A DNA stretch of 39,929 bases from a virus. A program made the translations under genes and the position numbers. Every line of letters starts with the position of its first letter. The stretch's first letter is position 1. The DNA lies in the IMG/VR virus record IMGVR_UViG_3300032163_000044, positions 1-39,929 of that record. The stretch is one strand, 5' to 3'. The notes below the pieces were generated by a model that saw only the letters and a list, made by a program, of their open reading frames with translations, was not told the DNA's origin and did no database searches. Positions 29,102 to 37,892 of the stretch are shown here, piece after piece.

Positions 29102-29416
29102 TCACCTAGCCAGACTGACCAGGAACGCGCCCATCGTGGTGAGCGTGGCGGCGATGGTGGCCCGGTTCCACCACACGAGACTGGCGATCCGCTCGTCGTG
29201 CCGCGTCACCATCGTCTTTATCCCGGTCGCGCCGTCGCCGTAGATGCTCGACTTCAGCTCGGCGACGTCTTCGCAGTCGAAGGGGCACGGCTTGTCGGTA
29301 AGCGCGGCGACGGCTTTCTCCGCCGCCTTCGTGGCGACCCTCTCCTGGAGCGTGTTAATGACCCAGGCCTGTTCCGGCGTGAAGCCCGGGATGCTGCCTT
29401 CGTCATGACCTGCCAT
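29102..29416 (-). CDS. Holin-like membrane protein (second candidate)
   Basis: 104 residues from ATG 29416 (AGGAGG eight bases upstream; a GTG at 29440 overlapping the hub stop is possible). Soluble helical N-terminus with CPFDCEDVAELKSSIYG, then RHDERIASLVWWNRATIAAT and LTTMGAFLVSL as one C-terminal TM helix. Single-TM proteins with long cytoplasmic helices next to lysins are often called XhlA-type holins. Together with the two-TM protein at 24550 it suggests a holin pair. Confidence 0.55.
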   Translation of the reverse strand: MAGHDEGSIPGFTPEQAWVINTLQERVATKAAEKAVAALTDKPCPFDCEDVAELKSSIYGDGATGIKTMVTRHDERIASLVWWNRATIAATLTTMGAFLVSLAR

Positions 29417-29436
29417 CGCCATCGCCTCCTTCCTCG

Positions 29437-31128
29437 TCACGTCGCCCCGCCGCGTCGCAGGTAGCGCGTGGTCTTCGTCTGGACGTGCCCCTTGGACCCG
29501 AGCGTCTCCCGGGCGGCGGTGCGCGGCCGGAAGCCGAGCGGATCCCAGGGCTCGCCCACGGTGGGGGTGCAGCGCTGCGTGCGGAAGTCGTAGGAGACGC
29601 GCTGCACGTAGAGGCCGTCGGCGTCGGCGTCGAGCAGGGAAGGCAGGGAGAGCCGGTCGCCGGGGCGCAGCTTGAGCGTCGGCACGCCTTCCTTCGGTCC
29701 CGGACTCGTGAGCGCCGTCTGCGGCAGCGCGACGTCGCCGGCATAAAGCGAGTCCTGCCGCGCGGCGTAGATGACCTGCGCGTACTGCGCCGCCAGCGCG
29801 GCCGTCATCGGCGGCTCGCCGGTCAGGTCGACGGTCTCGACCAGGGGGAAGGTCGCCGTCACGGAGGCCGGGTAGCGCGCCGCCTTGACCATGCCGTCCG
29901 GGAGCGTGGCATCGTTCTTGACCGCGTACAGCACCTCGACCTGCTCCGGGGTCGCCTCCCAATCGCGCCGCAGACCCGCGAGGTCTTCGCCGCCGCGCCC
30001 ACCGACCGACCAGAGGCGGTTGCGGGTCGTGTCAACGGACGTGGGGCGGGTGTTGGCGGTGAAGCGGAACGTCCCGTCTGGCGCGAGGTCGAAGTAGGCT
30101 TCGACTGGCGCGGCTTCCAGCAGCGTCGCCTGCTCGATGACGGCGGCGATGTTCGTCGGATAGCGGGCGATGAACTGCTCGGCCGCGGTAGTCAGCCCGT
30201 CGATGCGCGTCGTGGTCACGCCGAGGTCGGCAGCGCAGTCGGCGAGGATGGTGGCCGGCGACTGGGCCATGTCCGGGTGATAGGTGCCGTCAAGGTACTT
30301 GCCCGTGAGGATGACCTTGCGGAGCTTGATATACGGGTCGCTCGCCGGACTGGCCCCCGCTCCGACATAGACCAGTTCCAGCATCACGCACTGCTTGTCG
30401 AGGAAGCTGGGGCCGATTACGGTGTGGGCGGCGATCCAGCTGCCGGACGTGTTCTCATTCGTCCAGCCCGTGTGTGGGTTCCCGCTGACCGTATCGTGGA
30501 TGGTCGTGTAGGCCAGCATCGATGGAGCGGCCGGAGAGTCGGCCAGGTAGATGCCCGCGTACCAGTCCGAGTTCGGCAGGCTGAGTTTGTACTCGAAGGT
30601 CATGCCGCCGAAGTAGTCGCTCGCGTAGAGGCCGTCGTGGATGAAGTAGTAAAGGCGGCAGCCGTCGCTGTTGGCGTATGTGCGGTCGTTGTCGGCACGG
30701 AGTTCCAGCCCGCCTTCCTTCTGGACGGTAAAGCGGTTGAAATGGTCGCCAGCGGCGCGATACTGGTGCCAGCGGTCTTGGTCCGTGTCGATGCCAAGAT
30801 ACGCATAGCGGTTGCTCCGCGCCGCCATTGCCCACGGCCCCGCCGCCGACAGCTCCAGCGTGTCCTGCGCCCCGAGGCGGTGGCGCAGCGGATCACAGAC
30901 GAGGTAGCCGCCGTAGTCGCGCTCGCCGTCGACGGTCAGCTTGACGAGGGCCTCGGGGACGATGACGTTGCGGTACTTCTGCGCCACGTCGCCGGGAAGG
31001 CTGAACTCGAGCGAGCCGTCGCCGCCCGGCATCTCCTTGGTGCGGATGCCGAGGGTGGCGTCGGGGCCGAACTCCTGCCAGCCGAGGACGTCGGAGCCGA
31101 TGAGGAGGGAGGGGGTCAGGGATGTCAA
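29437..31128 (-). CDS. Tail-tip hub-like protein with inserted domain
   Basis: 563 residues. The N-terminus (GSDVLGWQEFGPDATLGIRT ... GSLEFSLPGDVAQKYRNVIV) and the end (TLKLRPGDRLSLPSLLDADA, DGLYVQRVSYDFRTQRC) match Gp37/Tal-like hub proteins that join the distal tail ring to fibres. A section at about 150-260 (YANSDGCRLYYFIHDGLYAS, DWYAGIYLADSPAAPSMLAY) looks like an inserted carbohydrate-binding beta-sandwich. It would form the tail tip. ATG/GTG start overlaps the preceding spike gene by 4 bp. Confidence 0.7.
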   Translation of the reverse strand: MTSLTPSLLIGSDVLGWQEFGPDATLGIRTKEMPGGDGSLEFSLPGDVAQKYRNVIVPEALVKLTVDGERDYGGYLVCDPLRHRLGAQDTLELSAAGPWAMAARSNRYAYLGIDTDQDRWHQYRAAGDHFNRFTVQKEGGLELRADNDRTYANSDGCRLYYFIHDGLYASDYFGGMTFEYKLSLPNSDWYAGIYLADSPAAPSMLAYTTIHDTVSGNPHTGWTNENTSGSWIAAHTVIGPSFLDKQCVMLELVYVGAGASPASDPYIKLRKVILTGKYLDGTYHPDMAQSPATILADCAADLGVTTTRIDGLTTAAEQFIARYPTNIAAVIEQATLLEAAPVEAYFDLAPDGTFRFTANTRPTSVDTTRNRLWSVGGRGGEDLAGLRRDWEATPEQVEVLYAVKNDATLPDGMVKAARYPASVTATFPLVETVDLTGEPPMTAALAAQYAQVIYAARQDSLYAGDVALPQTALTSPGPKEGVPTLKLRPGDRLSLPSLLDADADGLYVQRVSYDFRTQRCTPTVGEPWDPLGFRPRTAARETLGSKGHVQTKTTRYLRRGGAT

Positions 31129-33065
31129 GTCACGGCCCTGTGAACCCAGAAACGGCCACGTGCGGCGACGGTTTCAGCACCGCTAACGTCCGTGATGCGT
31201 AGTTGCCAGTGGTAGAACCCGGCGAGCGCGGACGTGTTGGCCGTCGCGAGCGTCACCGAGATTTGCCCATTCACCGCGTCCGGGTAGCTGATGCCCGCGT
31301 TCGTCGTCCTCTCGAAGAGGTGCGCGTTTCCAGCGGCGGCAGCGACGCGGAAGCTGGCGGTGGTCCCGGTCAAGTCGTATCCGGACAGCGTCATGCGGTA
31401 GTCGATCTCGTCTCCGGCGACGCACGAGAGGTCGGCTATCCCCGGGACCGAGGCGAACGAAATGCTTCGGTCGCTCACATCCGCCCCGGCGGCGACCGGC
31501 ATGATGGCAGCCTTGATCTTCCACTGCGCCCCGGCCGGTTGCAGCCAATAGGAGAAATGACGGTTCGCCGTGTAGTAGAGGACGTAGCGATTGTTGTCGC
31601 GCACGAACTGGGCGTCGGCGATCTGGCTGGTACTGAGGCCCTCGCCCTCGTCAAGCCCCGTCCGCGAGAGTAGGGGCATCGCGTCCACGATCCAGCTGAC
31701 TCCGTCCAAACTGTGCGCCTGGGCTATGTCATCGCCGAGCCCGGCGTCGTAGTGGAACCACATATAGGCGACACCCTCGATGGTGACGACGTGCGGGGCG
31801 TAGCCTTTATCGGAGGGATCCGTGAAGATAGGCCCGGTGCCGTAATGCGTCCAAGGACCGGCGATGGAGAGGGAGGTCGCCAGGCCGGGGCCGCCGTCGA
31901 TCGTGGCGTAGAACAGATGCCACGTACGTCCGTCAAGGCCGAGCCACGGGACGGGGTTATCGAGTTCCGTACACCACCCCGGCTTGGCGAGAGCCACCAC
32001 CGGCGCACTCCATGCGATGCCGTCGGCCGAAGTCTTGTGGAAGATCTTGGTCTGGTAGTCAGCCCCCCAACAAATCTGGAACATGTGATAGACATCGTCG
32101 ACCTTGACGACGTTCGATTCCGAACCGTCGGCGACGACCGGGTTGCCGGCATACTTCGTCCATGGCCCCAGCGCATCCGGTGCGGTCGCGTAGCCGATCC
32201 CGTTGAACCCCGTGTACCACATCTTCCAGAGGCCGTCGTCATTGATGACCGACGACTCAGCGAGGACTCCGTGACCGTAGAGGTTCCCGGGAGCCATCCC
32301 GGCGCAGTAGTTATAGCGGATGTGTATCTCGTCGAGCGGGGCCGAGTAGATGCGGACGGCTCCGATCTTGCCCTTGAAGTGAGCCGCTGCGCTGCCGATC
32401 ATGGGGAGGGCGTCGCTGTCCATCGACCCAGTAGCCCCAGAGATGTCCAGACCGCCGACCTGCACGCCGTCGACATAGCAGGTCGCCGTGCCGCCGCGTA
32501 CGAAGTTGACGACCATGTGGTGCCACAGGCCGTCATTCACGGTGACGCTGGTGCTGATGTCGCCTTCCACGTAGTTCGCGGCGCCGCCCATGGTGATGCG
32601 GGGCTTGCCGTTCGTGCCGTAGCCGAAGCGGAATCCCTGGACACCCGAGCCGGCGCCCTTCGTCACCATGTAGCCTTGCCCCACGCCGGTATCCGTCGCG
32701 GCGAACCAGGCTTCCACGGCGAAGGAGCTCTCCCCGAAATTGAACGCGGCGTAGGAGCTGTAGGCGACGTACTCATCGCCGGCGAAAACGAGGCAGTATG
32801 GGTCGAAGGGGATGCCGCCGCCGGACCAGCCGGACGCCTCCGTTTCGAGGAATCCCGTCAGGTGACCCGCGCAGCCGGCGCCACTGTCGTCGTACCATGA
32901 GTCGATGAAGACCGGGGTGTTGCTCCCGGGAGCAGTCCCTGCGTCGGCGGTAGCGGCGGTGTGCTGCGATACGAAGCCGGTCAGGACGTAGGGATACTCC
33001 CACTCCTGGCTCGTGGTGAACATCTCGCCCTTGCGGGTCCAAGGACCGACGCCGAGGAGTGTCAT
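31125..33065 (-). CDS. Tail spike: LamG-type domain plus five-bladed beta-propeller (GH43-like) plus Ig-like end
   Basis: 646 residues, ATG 33065. Residues about 90-250: LamG/concanavalin domain (SFAVEAWFAATDTGVGQGYM, LWHHMVVNFVRGGTATCYVD). Residues about 265-525: beta-propeller blades of glycosyl-hydrolase GH43/32-type, each with a Trp/Tyr-rich strand such as DDGLWKMWYTGFNGIGYATA, DDVYHMFQICWG, GRTWHLFYATIDGG, GVAYMWFHYDAG and NRYVLYYTANRHF. GPWTKYAGNPVV, GPWTHYGTGPIF and the N-terminal GPWTRKGEMF have the same motif, so the N-terminus may close the propeller. Residues about 530-646 are a BppU/Ig-like domain. Probably recognises or degrades a surface polysaccharide; catalytic acids are not certain. 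Confidence 0.72.
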   Translation of the reverse strand: MTLLGVGPWTRKGEMFTTSQEWEYPYVLTGFVSQHTAATADAGTAPGSNTPVFIDSWYDDSGAGCAGHLTGFLETEASGWSGGGIPFDPYCLVFAGDEYVAYSSYAAFNFGESSFAVEAWFAATDTGVGQGYMVTKGAGSGVQGFRFGYGTNGKPRITMGGAANYVEGDISTSVTVNDGLWHHMVVNFVRGGTATCYVDGVQVGGLDISGATGSMDSDALPMIGSAAAHFKGKIGAVRIYSAPLDEIHIRYNYCAGMAPGNLYGHGVLAESSVINDDGLWKMWYTGFNGIGYATAPDALGPWTKYAGNPVVADGSESNVVKVDDVYHMFQICWGADYQTKIFHKTSADGIAWSAPVVALAKPGWCTELDNPVPWLGLDGRTWHLFYATIDGGPGLATSLSIAGPWTHYGTGPIFTDPSDKGYAPHVVTIEGVAYMWFHYDAGLGDDIAQAHSLDGVSWIVDAMPLLSRTGLDEGEGLSTSQIADAQFVRDNNRYVLYYTANRHFSYWLQPAGAQWKIKAAIMPVAAGADVSDRSISFASVPGIADLSCVAGDEIDYRMTLSGYDLTGTTASFRVAAAAGNAHLFERTTNAGISYPDAVNGQISVTLATANTSALAGFYHWQLRITDVSGAETVAARGRFWVHRAVT

Positions 33066-33092
33066 CGTGTTTCCTTTCTCTTCATGGAATCC

Positions 33093-34319
33093 TCACAGAG
33101 CCGGCAGTTGCTCCCAGCGCGGCAGGTATGTCACGGTCGCGGCTACGGCCAGCGTCGGCGCTTCGGCCGTGCCCTCGCCGGTGACGACGAGCGTGCCGCC
33201 GAGCGCGAGCAGGCTGGTCGGATCGATGGAGTAGGCCAGCGAGGCGACGTCGTCGGCGTAGACCAAGCCATCGGCGAAGCGCAGCGTGTCGGCCGACGAG
33301 CCCGGCGTCGTGTGGTGCCAGCCGACGTAGCCCCACGAGACGGGGATGATCTCGATGGTGTTGCAGTAGGCGTAGTCGGTATCGTCGCCCTTGAGGGTGA
33401 TGCGCAGCGTCGAGGTCGCCGAGCCGCGCACCGACGAACAGGGCAGGCTGACGAGCCCGACGAGCTGGCGGCGCAGATCCGTGCCCTCGATGGCGACGCC
33501 GCCGTAGGGCGTGCCGATGGTCGCCGGGTCGCAGTCGGTATCGCGCCGGACGTTGGCATAGACGGCATAGCTGCCGCCGAGGAAGTCGGTCACGTCGACA
33601 TCGGTGTAGACGCCGTCGGCGGCGTTCGTCTTCCACACGGTGTTGCCAGCGCCGTCGGGGTAGCCGTTGGCGTCGGTGTCGGCCGCGCCAGCGGACCAGG
33701 AGAGATCGACGGCCTCGAGGATGAACTTCGCGAGCCCGGCCGGCGCATCGGGGTAGACCCCGGCCACGACCTGGTGGAGGTTCGTCGCCGTGGCGTCCAG
33801 CAGCAAGTCGAGCGGGGCTGCCATCTGGCCCTTCATGGCCGAGAGGTCGCGCACGGCAGGAATGGTGAGGGCGGCGGCGGTGTAGAGCTGGTCGGCGGCG
33901 CCGTAGACCGGCGCCTCGCGCTCGACGACGACGTCGATGACGGTCCGGTGGGCGTGTATCAACTCCGTCTCGGCGGGGTGCTCCAGCGGCACCTCGACGC
34001 ACTCGCCGATCTTGGGCACGAGCTGACCGGTGTAGGCGCTGCCGTCGAGCCCGACCGTGATGGTCGCGAGGTCGCGCACCTCGTCGGCGATGGCGGCCAC
34101 GACGGCGAGCGTGGCGTCGAGGGACGCGCCCGTGACGCGGATGCGGAACCAGGCGTCGACCCAAGCGCTCTCGTCCACCGGGCCGGCGACGGCGATGTCC
34201 ACGCCGGGGCCGCCGTACTGCGCGCGCATGCGCTGCGGCTTGCCGATGTCCATGGCGACCAGTTCGGTGGTCACGCCGTCGTTGCAGTCGACGGAGCCGA
34301 TGACGAGGCTGTTGCTCAT
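33093..34319 (-). CDS. Distal tail protein candidate
   Basis: 408 residues, ATG 34319 overlapping the tape-measure stop (ATGA). The N-terminus (DVAIGS... VDCNDGVTTELVAMDIGKPQ ... VAGPVDESAWVDAWFRIRVT) and the many beta strands (GSYAVYANVRRDTDCDP, SATSTLRITLKGDDTDYAYC, NTIEIIPVSWGYVGWHHTTP) suggest a beta-sandwich protein. Its place straight after the tape measure is where the distal tail (Dit) protein is encoded. The family was not recognised by motif. Confidence 0.6.
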   Translation of the reverse strand: MSNSLVIGSVDCNDGVTTELVAMDIGKPQRMRAQYGGPGVDIAVAGPVDESAWVDAWFRIRVTGASLDATLAVVAAIADEVRDLATITVGLDGSAYTGQLVPKIGECVEVPLEHPAETELIHAHRTVIDVVVEREAPVYGAADQLYTAAALTIPAVRDLSAMKGQMAAPLDLLLDATATNLHQVVAGVYPDAPAGLAKFILEAVDLSWSAGAADTDANGYPDGAGNTVWKTNAADGVYTDVDVTDFLGGSYAVYANVRRDTDCDPATIGTPYGGVAIEGTDLRRQLVGLVSLPCSSVRGSATSTLRITLKGDDTDYAYCNTIEIIPVSWGYVGWHHTTPGSSADTLRFADGLVYADDVASLAYSIDPTSLLALGGTLVVTGEGTAEAPTLAVAATVTYLPRWEQLPAL

Positions 34320-36808
34320 GCGCAGGCCATCCCGCCGCTACGGGCGCTGCGGCGCAGTTGCACCGCGTAGCCGCGCGCGGCCAGGTCGGCAATGACCTCG
34401 GCCGCGTCCTGGGCGAAGAGCGCGCCGCGGGCGTCGATCGCGATGGTGGGAGCGCCCCCTGCGGCCGTTGCTGGCGGCGACGGAGCAGGCGCGGCAGGCC
34501 GAGCGGCGGCGGACACCGTTCCCCCGGCAGTACCGGAGAGGGCGAACGCGGGCACCGGCAGGGCGACGACGTTGCCGACCATCGCCTGAGCCGCCGCGGC
34601 GACGAGGGAGGAGCCGGCAGTCATGCCGAGCGCCAAGCCTTCCGCCATCCACCCACCGAGCTGCATCATTTTCCTCGAGGGCGACCCGGCATCGGCCGCA
34701 GCCTTGGCGCGAGCGATGGCCCGTGCGACCATCCGCTCGGCGCGCAGGGCCACCATGCTGGTCGCGTCGCTGATACCGGCGGCGACGGAGTTGGCGAGGT
34801 TGGCGCCAACTGCGCGGCCGTAGCCGGGCAGGGTGTCGAGCTTCTTACGGATCGCCTCGGCGGCCTTGGCTGCGGAGACGCTGTAAGGCGCCGGCTTGTT
34901 CGCAGCCACGAACGCGGCGATGAGCTCCCGGCCGGCCCAGGTACCGTTCTTCTTCGCCACCTTGACGACGAGCATGGTGTTACGCTCGAACTCGGTGGGG
35001 ACACGGTTCCAAGGACTCGTGTCGATCTTCGGCATCTTGATGTCGGCGTACTTCTTGCCGAAGATGCCGCGCAGGATCGTGTCCGCCTGCTTCTCGGTCA
35101 CCTTCAGTTGCGAGATGATCTTTGTGCGCAACTGGTCGAAGGTGTAGAGCAGGTCGGCGCCCTTGAGCTTGCCCGCCTTGATATCCAGGGTGAGCGACGA
35201 GAACCCGGGATAGTCGAACTTGGCGAACTTCTTGAAGAGCTGCATCTTCGCTTCGAGTTTGTCGAGGTCGGCCGTGCCGCCGGTCCGGATGGTTACCTTC
35301 ATGATCTGCTCGCGGACCTGCGCCGCGACCCGCTTCGCGACGCTCTCAGGGCGAGCCTTCTGCATCTCGTAGAGCCGCGTGGTGGCGACGGCGAGGGCCT
35401 TGTAGCCCTTGTCGATGTCGGCGTAGATGTCGTTGATGTCGTCGTCGATGCTCTTGAGCTTCCAGAGCAGAGCCCCAGCCGGGATGGCGATGGCGGCAAA
35501 AGCCGCGACGCCGGCTGCGCTGAGCAGCGGGAGCGCGGTCGTCATCGCCGTAGTCTGTGCGAGCAAGGCCCCAGTGCCGAGCGCACCCGTGGCCTGTGCG
35601 GCGCTGAGGGCTACCTGCGCCGCAATGGCGGCGACGTAGGCGGCGCGCAGGGCCACGACCACCTGCACGAGTTTCGCGATGCCCAGCACGAGCGGCCCCA
35701 CGGCGGCGGCGGCGAGGCCGAGCTTCACGACCCAGGCCTTGGTGCCCTCGGAGAGGCCGCTGAACGCCTTGGCAAGGCCCGCGACCTCCTCGGCGATGTC
35801 CGCGAGCACGGGCAGCATGACGTCGCCGGTCTCGATCATCGCCGCCTGGATCCCGGCCCATGCCTTCGCCAGCTTGGCCCCGGGCTTCTCGAGCGCGATC
35901 GCGGCGGCCGCGGCGGCGTCGCCGTGCGCCCTGGCGACCTCGTCGATGATGCCGGCGTACTTCTCGGCGCTGGCGCCGGTGAGCGTCATCTCGCCGCGCA
36001 AGGAGCGGATGTTGGGGAAGATCTTGCCGATCTCCTCGACGTTGCCGTGGAGCGCCTCGCTGATCTCGTTGTAGGCGATCGCCAGTCCCTTGTCGGCGAT
36101 CTCCTTACGCAGATCGGCATAGGTCATGCTGATGGCCTTGAGCGCCTTCGTACCGTCCAGCGTCGGCTTGATAGCCTGCGCGAGTCCGGCCGTGATCTGC
36201 GTCACGGCCTCGTTGGCGTCGGTGCCGTTGAGGCTCAGCGCCGCCATCGTTCCGGCGACCTCGCCGAACGAGACGCCCATGGCCGCGGCCACGGGAATGA
36301 CGCGGCCGATGGAGCCGGCGAACTCCTCGGGCTCGCTCTTGCCCTCGCGCACGGCGGCTACGAGGATGTCGGTGGCCGTGGTCGCCGAGAGCGCCTTCTC
36401 GCCGTAGGCGTTGATAGCGCTGGTCACGGCGTCGGCGACCGTCCTGGTCTCGCCGAGTCCCGCGGCGGCGGCCAGCGCCGAGGCCTTCAGGGCGCGCATG
36501 GCGGCCTCGCCCTTGAGACCGGAGCTGGCGATGAAGTAGAACGCCTCGCCGAGCTCCCTGGGACCCTTGCCGACCGCCGGGGCGAGGGCGAGGATCTGCT
36601 TCCGGAAGCCCGCGACCTCGGTGGCGCTCATGCCGACCAGCGCCTCGAGGTCGGTCATGGGCTTCTGGAAGTCAAGGGCGAACTTCGCCGACGCCGCGCC
36701 GAGGGCGAGGATCGGCAGGGTGACGAACTTGGTCATGCCGGCGCCGAAGGCGGTCATCTGCTTGCCGAAGGCGGCCGTTGACGCGCTGGCCTTGCCCATG
36801 CCGGCCAT
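34316..36808 (-). CDS. Tail tape measure protein
   Basis: 830 residues from ATG 36808. The TP901-family signature runs through the N-terminal 350 residues (KFALDFQKPMTDLEALVGMS, ATEVAGFRKQILALAPAVGK, GVSFGEVAGTMAALSLNGTD, AVTQITAGLAQAIKPTLDGT). Hydrophobic Ala-rich segments around residues 375-460 would insert into host membrane on DNA entry. The C-terminal Ala/Pro-rich end joins the tip. The frame continues 17 codons upstream to 36859 with tape-measure-like sequence AIDAGQIIVRIVADSTAF but without an ATG/GTG/TTG, see findings. Tail length follows from protein length. Confidence 0.93.
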   Translation of the reverse strand: MAGMGKASASTAAFGKQMTAFGAGMTKFVTLPILALGAASAKFALDFQKPMTDLEALVGMSATEVAGFRKQILALAPAVGKGPRELGEAFYFIASSGLKGEAAMRALKASALAAAAGLGETRTVADAVTSAINAYGEKALSATTATDILVAAVREGKSEPEEFAGSIGRVIPVAAAMGVSFGEVAGTMAALSLNGTDANEAVTQITAGLAQAIKPTLDGTKALKAISMTYADLRKEIADKGLAIAYNEISEALHGNVEEIGKIFPNIRSLRGEMTLTGASAEKYAGIIDEVARAHGDAAAAAAIALEKPGAKLAKAWAGIQAAMIETGDVMLPVLADIAEEVAGLAKAFSGLSEGTKAWVVKLGLAAAAVGPLVLGIAKLVQVVVALRAAYVAAIAAQVALSAAQATGALGTGALLAQTTAMTTALPLLSAAGVAAFAAIAIPAGALLWKLKSIDDDINDIYADIDKGYKALAVATTRLYEMQKARPESVAKRVAAQVREQIMKVTIRTGGTADLDKLEAKMQLFKKFAKFDYPGFSSLTLDIKAGKLKGADLLYTFDQLRTKIISQLKVTEKQADTILRGIFGKKYADIKMPKIDTSPWNRVPTEFERNTMLVVKVAKKNGTWAGRELIAAFVAANKPAPYSVSAAKAAEAIRKKLDTLPGYGRAVGANLANSVAAGISDATSMVALRAERMVARAIARAKAAADAGSPSRKMMQLGGWMAEGLALGMTAGSSLVAAAAQAMVGNVVALPVPAFALSGTAGGTVSAAARPAAPAPSPPATAAGGAPTIAIDARGALFAQDAAEVIADLAARGYAVQLRRSARSGGMACA

Positions 36809-36875
36809 GAAGGCCGTCGAGTCGGCGACGATGCGGACGATGATCTGCCCGGCGTCGATAGCTACTCACCGCCTC

Positions 36876-37453
36876 TCATAGGTCGCCCTCGTCCAGGCGT
36901 ACGTGCATCACGTCGCTCCAGACACTCGCCATGGGGCTCTCGCCGACGTCCTCGTTGCGGGCGATGGCCGCCTTCATGTCGCGGTAGGCGCGCAAGGCGA
37001 AGATGCGGCGCACGAGCGCCATGTCTTGCTCCCCGGCTGCGCTTGGCGTGCAGCCGGGGAAGGCCTCGCAGATGGCGCTCTCAAGCCAGCCATCGGGCTC
37101 GCGCCCGCCCTTTACGCCGTCGAGATATCGATCGAAGGCGACCCACTCGGCAAAGGGATATCGGCCTGCCCGGCCCCGATGCCCTTGGCGAGCGTCGCGT
37201 TGATGTCGATGGGCAGGCGCTCGATGTTCTTCGCGTTCACGGGCGCGGGGTCCGACCAGGCGACGATGCGCTCACGGATCATGCGCAGGACCTCGAAGCT
37301 GGCGGCCGTGTCGGCGTCGTCGCCCTCGAAGAGCGGCTTGGTCTTCCAGGCCGTCTTCTGCATCTCGCGGAACTCGGCCGCCGACAGGCGTCGCACGTCG
37401 ATCCATTCGCCGTCGCCGAGGTCGACCCGCAACGGTGTGTCGAGGAAGCCCAT
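36876..37453 (-). CDS. GT tail assembly chaperone (programmed -1 frameshift product)
   Basis: 192 residues: the first 101 codons of G up to TTG at 37153-37151, then a -1 shift and 91 codons ending at 36876. The shifted frame reads AEWVAFDRYLDGVKGGREP, then GWLESAICEAFPGCTPSAAG, QDMALVRRIFALRAYRDMKA and ends VRLDEGDL, clearly coding. Lambda-type G/GT chaperones bind tape measure and tube protein during tail assembly. The frame after the slip stays open to a TGA only a few bases before the tape measure region. Confidence 0.88.
37112..37453 (-). CDS. G tail assembly chaperone
   Basis: 113 residues, ATG 37453. Helical (MGFLDTPLRVDLGDGEWIDV, SAAEFREMQKTAWKTKPL, SFEVLRMIRERIVAWSDP). It ends TAA at 37112 when no shift occurs; the last 12 codons after the slippery site are used only by the short form. 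The sum fits lambda gpG. Short form is expected in excess over GT. Confidence 0.88.
   Translation of the reverse strand: MGFLDTPLRVDLGDGEWIDVRRLSAAEFREMQKTAWKTKPLFEGDDADTAASFEVLRMIRERIVAWSDPAPVNAKNIERLPIDINATLAKGIGAGQADIPLPSGSPSIDISTA
37151..37157 (-). promoter_or_regulatory. Slippery heptamer CCCTTTG for -1 frameshifting
   Basis: On the minus strand the codons ATC CCT TTG contain C-CCT-TTG, a canonical X-XXY-YYZ site. A shift back by one base continues into the long open frame of GT. Downstream GC-rich sequence could form a stimulatory structure but none was verified. Confidence 0.88.
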
Positions 37454-37454
37454 C

Positions 37455-37877
37455 TCAGGCCACGTTGATAGTGCCGGTGAACTGGACGGTGGCGGTGCAG
37501 ACGTGGATGTCGCCGACGTTCATGTTGGCCTTCCAGTTGGTGATCCAGAGCTCGCCGGTGTAGACGCGGCTGCCGCCCACGGTCAGCGAGAACGAGCGTG
37601 TCACGGTGTGCGTGACCTTGGTGATGTCGAAGACCGCGTTGGGCGCCGGTTCGGCGGCGTCGTTGTAGCGGAACTCGATGTCCATGGGGGCGTACCGCGA
37701 GATCACGCCGAGCAGGTATGCCGCCGCCGAAACGCCGAACGGCGTCGACTCGACGGTGCCCTTGGTGAACTCCAGGTCGCCGAACTTGGTGATGTACGGG
37801 GTGAGGCCGGACGTGAGTGCTCCACCATCGGCCTTGTCGGCCTCGAAGAGAACGTCGACGCTGCTTCTGTATGCCAT
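37455..37877 (-). CDS. Tail tube protein-like, small paralog
   Basis: 140 residues, ATG 37877. Beta-rich with a tube-like C-terminus: GSRVYTGELWITNWKANMNV then GDIHVCTATVQFTGTIN, and an N-terminal VDVLFEADKADGGALTSGLT. This resembles major tail-tube folds; together with the 251-residue gene there are two tube-like genes. It may be the actual tube subunit or an initiator ring. Confidence 0.6.
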   Translation of the reverse strand: MAYRSSVDVLFEADKADGGALTSGLTPYITKFGDLEFTKGTVESTPFGVSAAAYLLGVISRYAPMDIEFRYNDAAEPAPNAVFDITKVTHTVTRSFSLTVGGSRVYTGELWITNWKANMNVGDIHVCTATVQFTGTINVA

Positions 37878-37892
37878 GATGCCACGCTCCTA

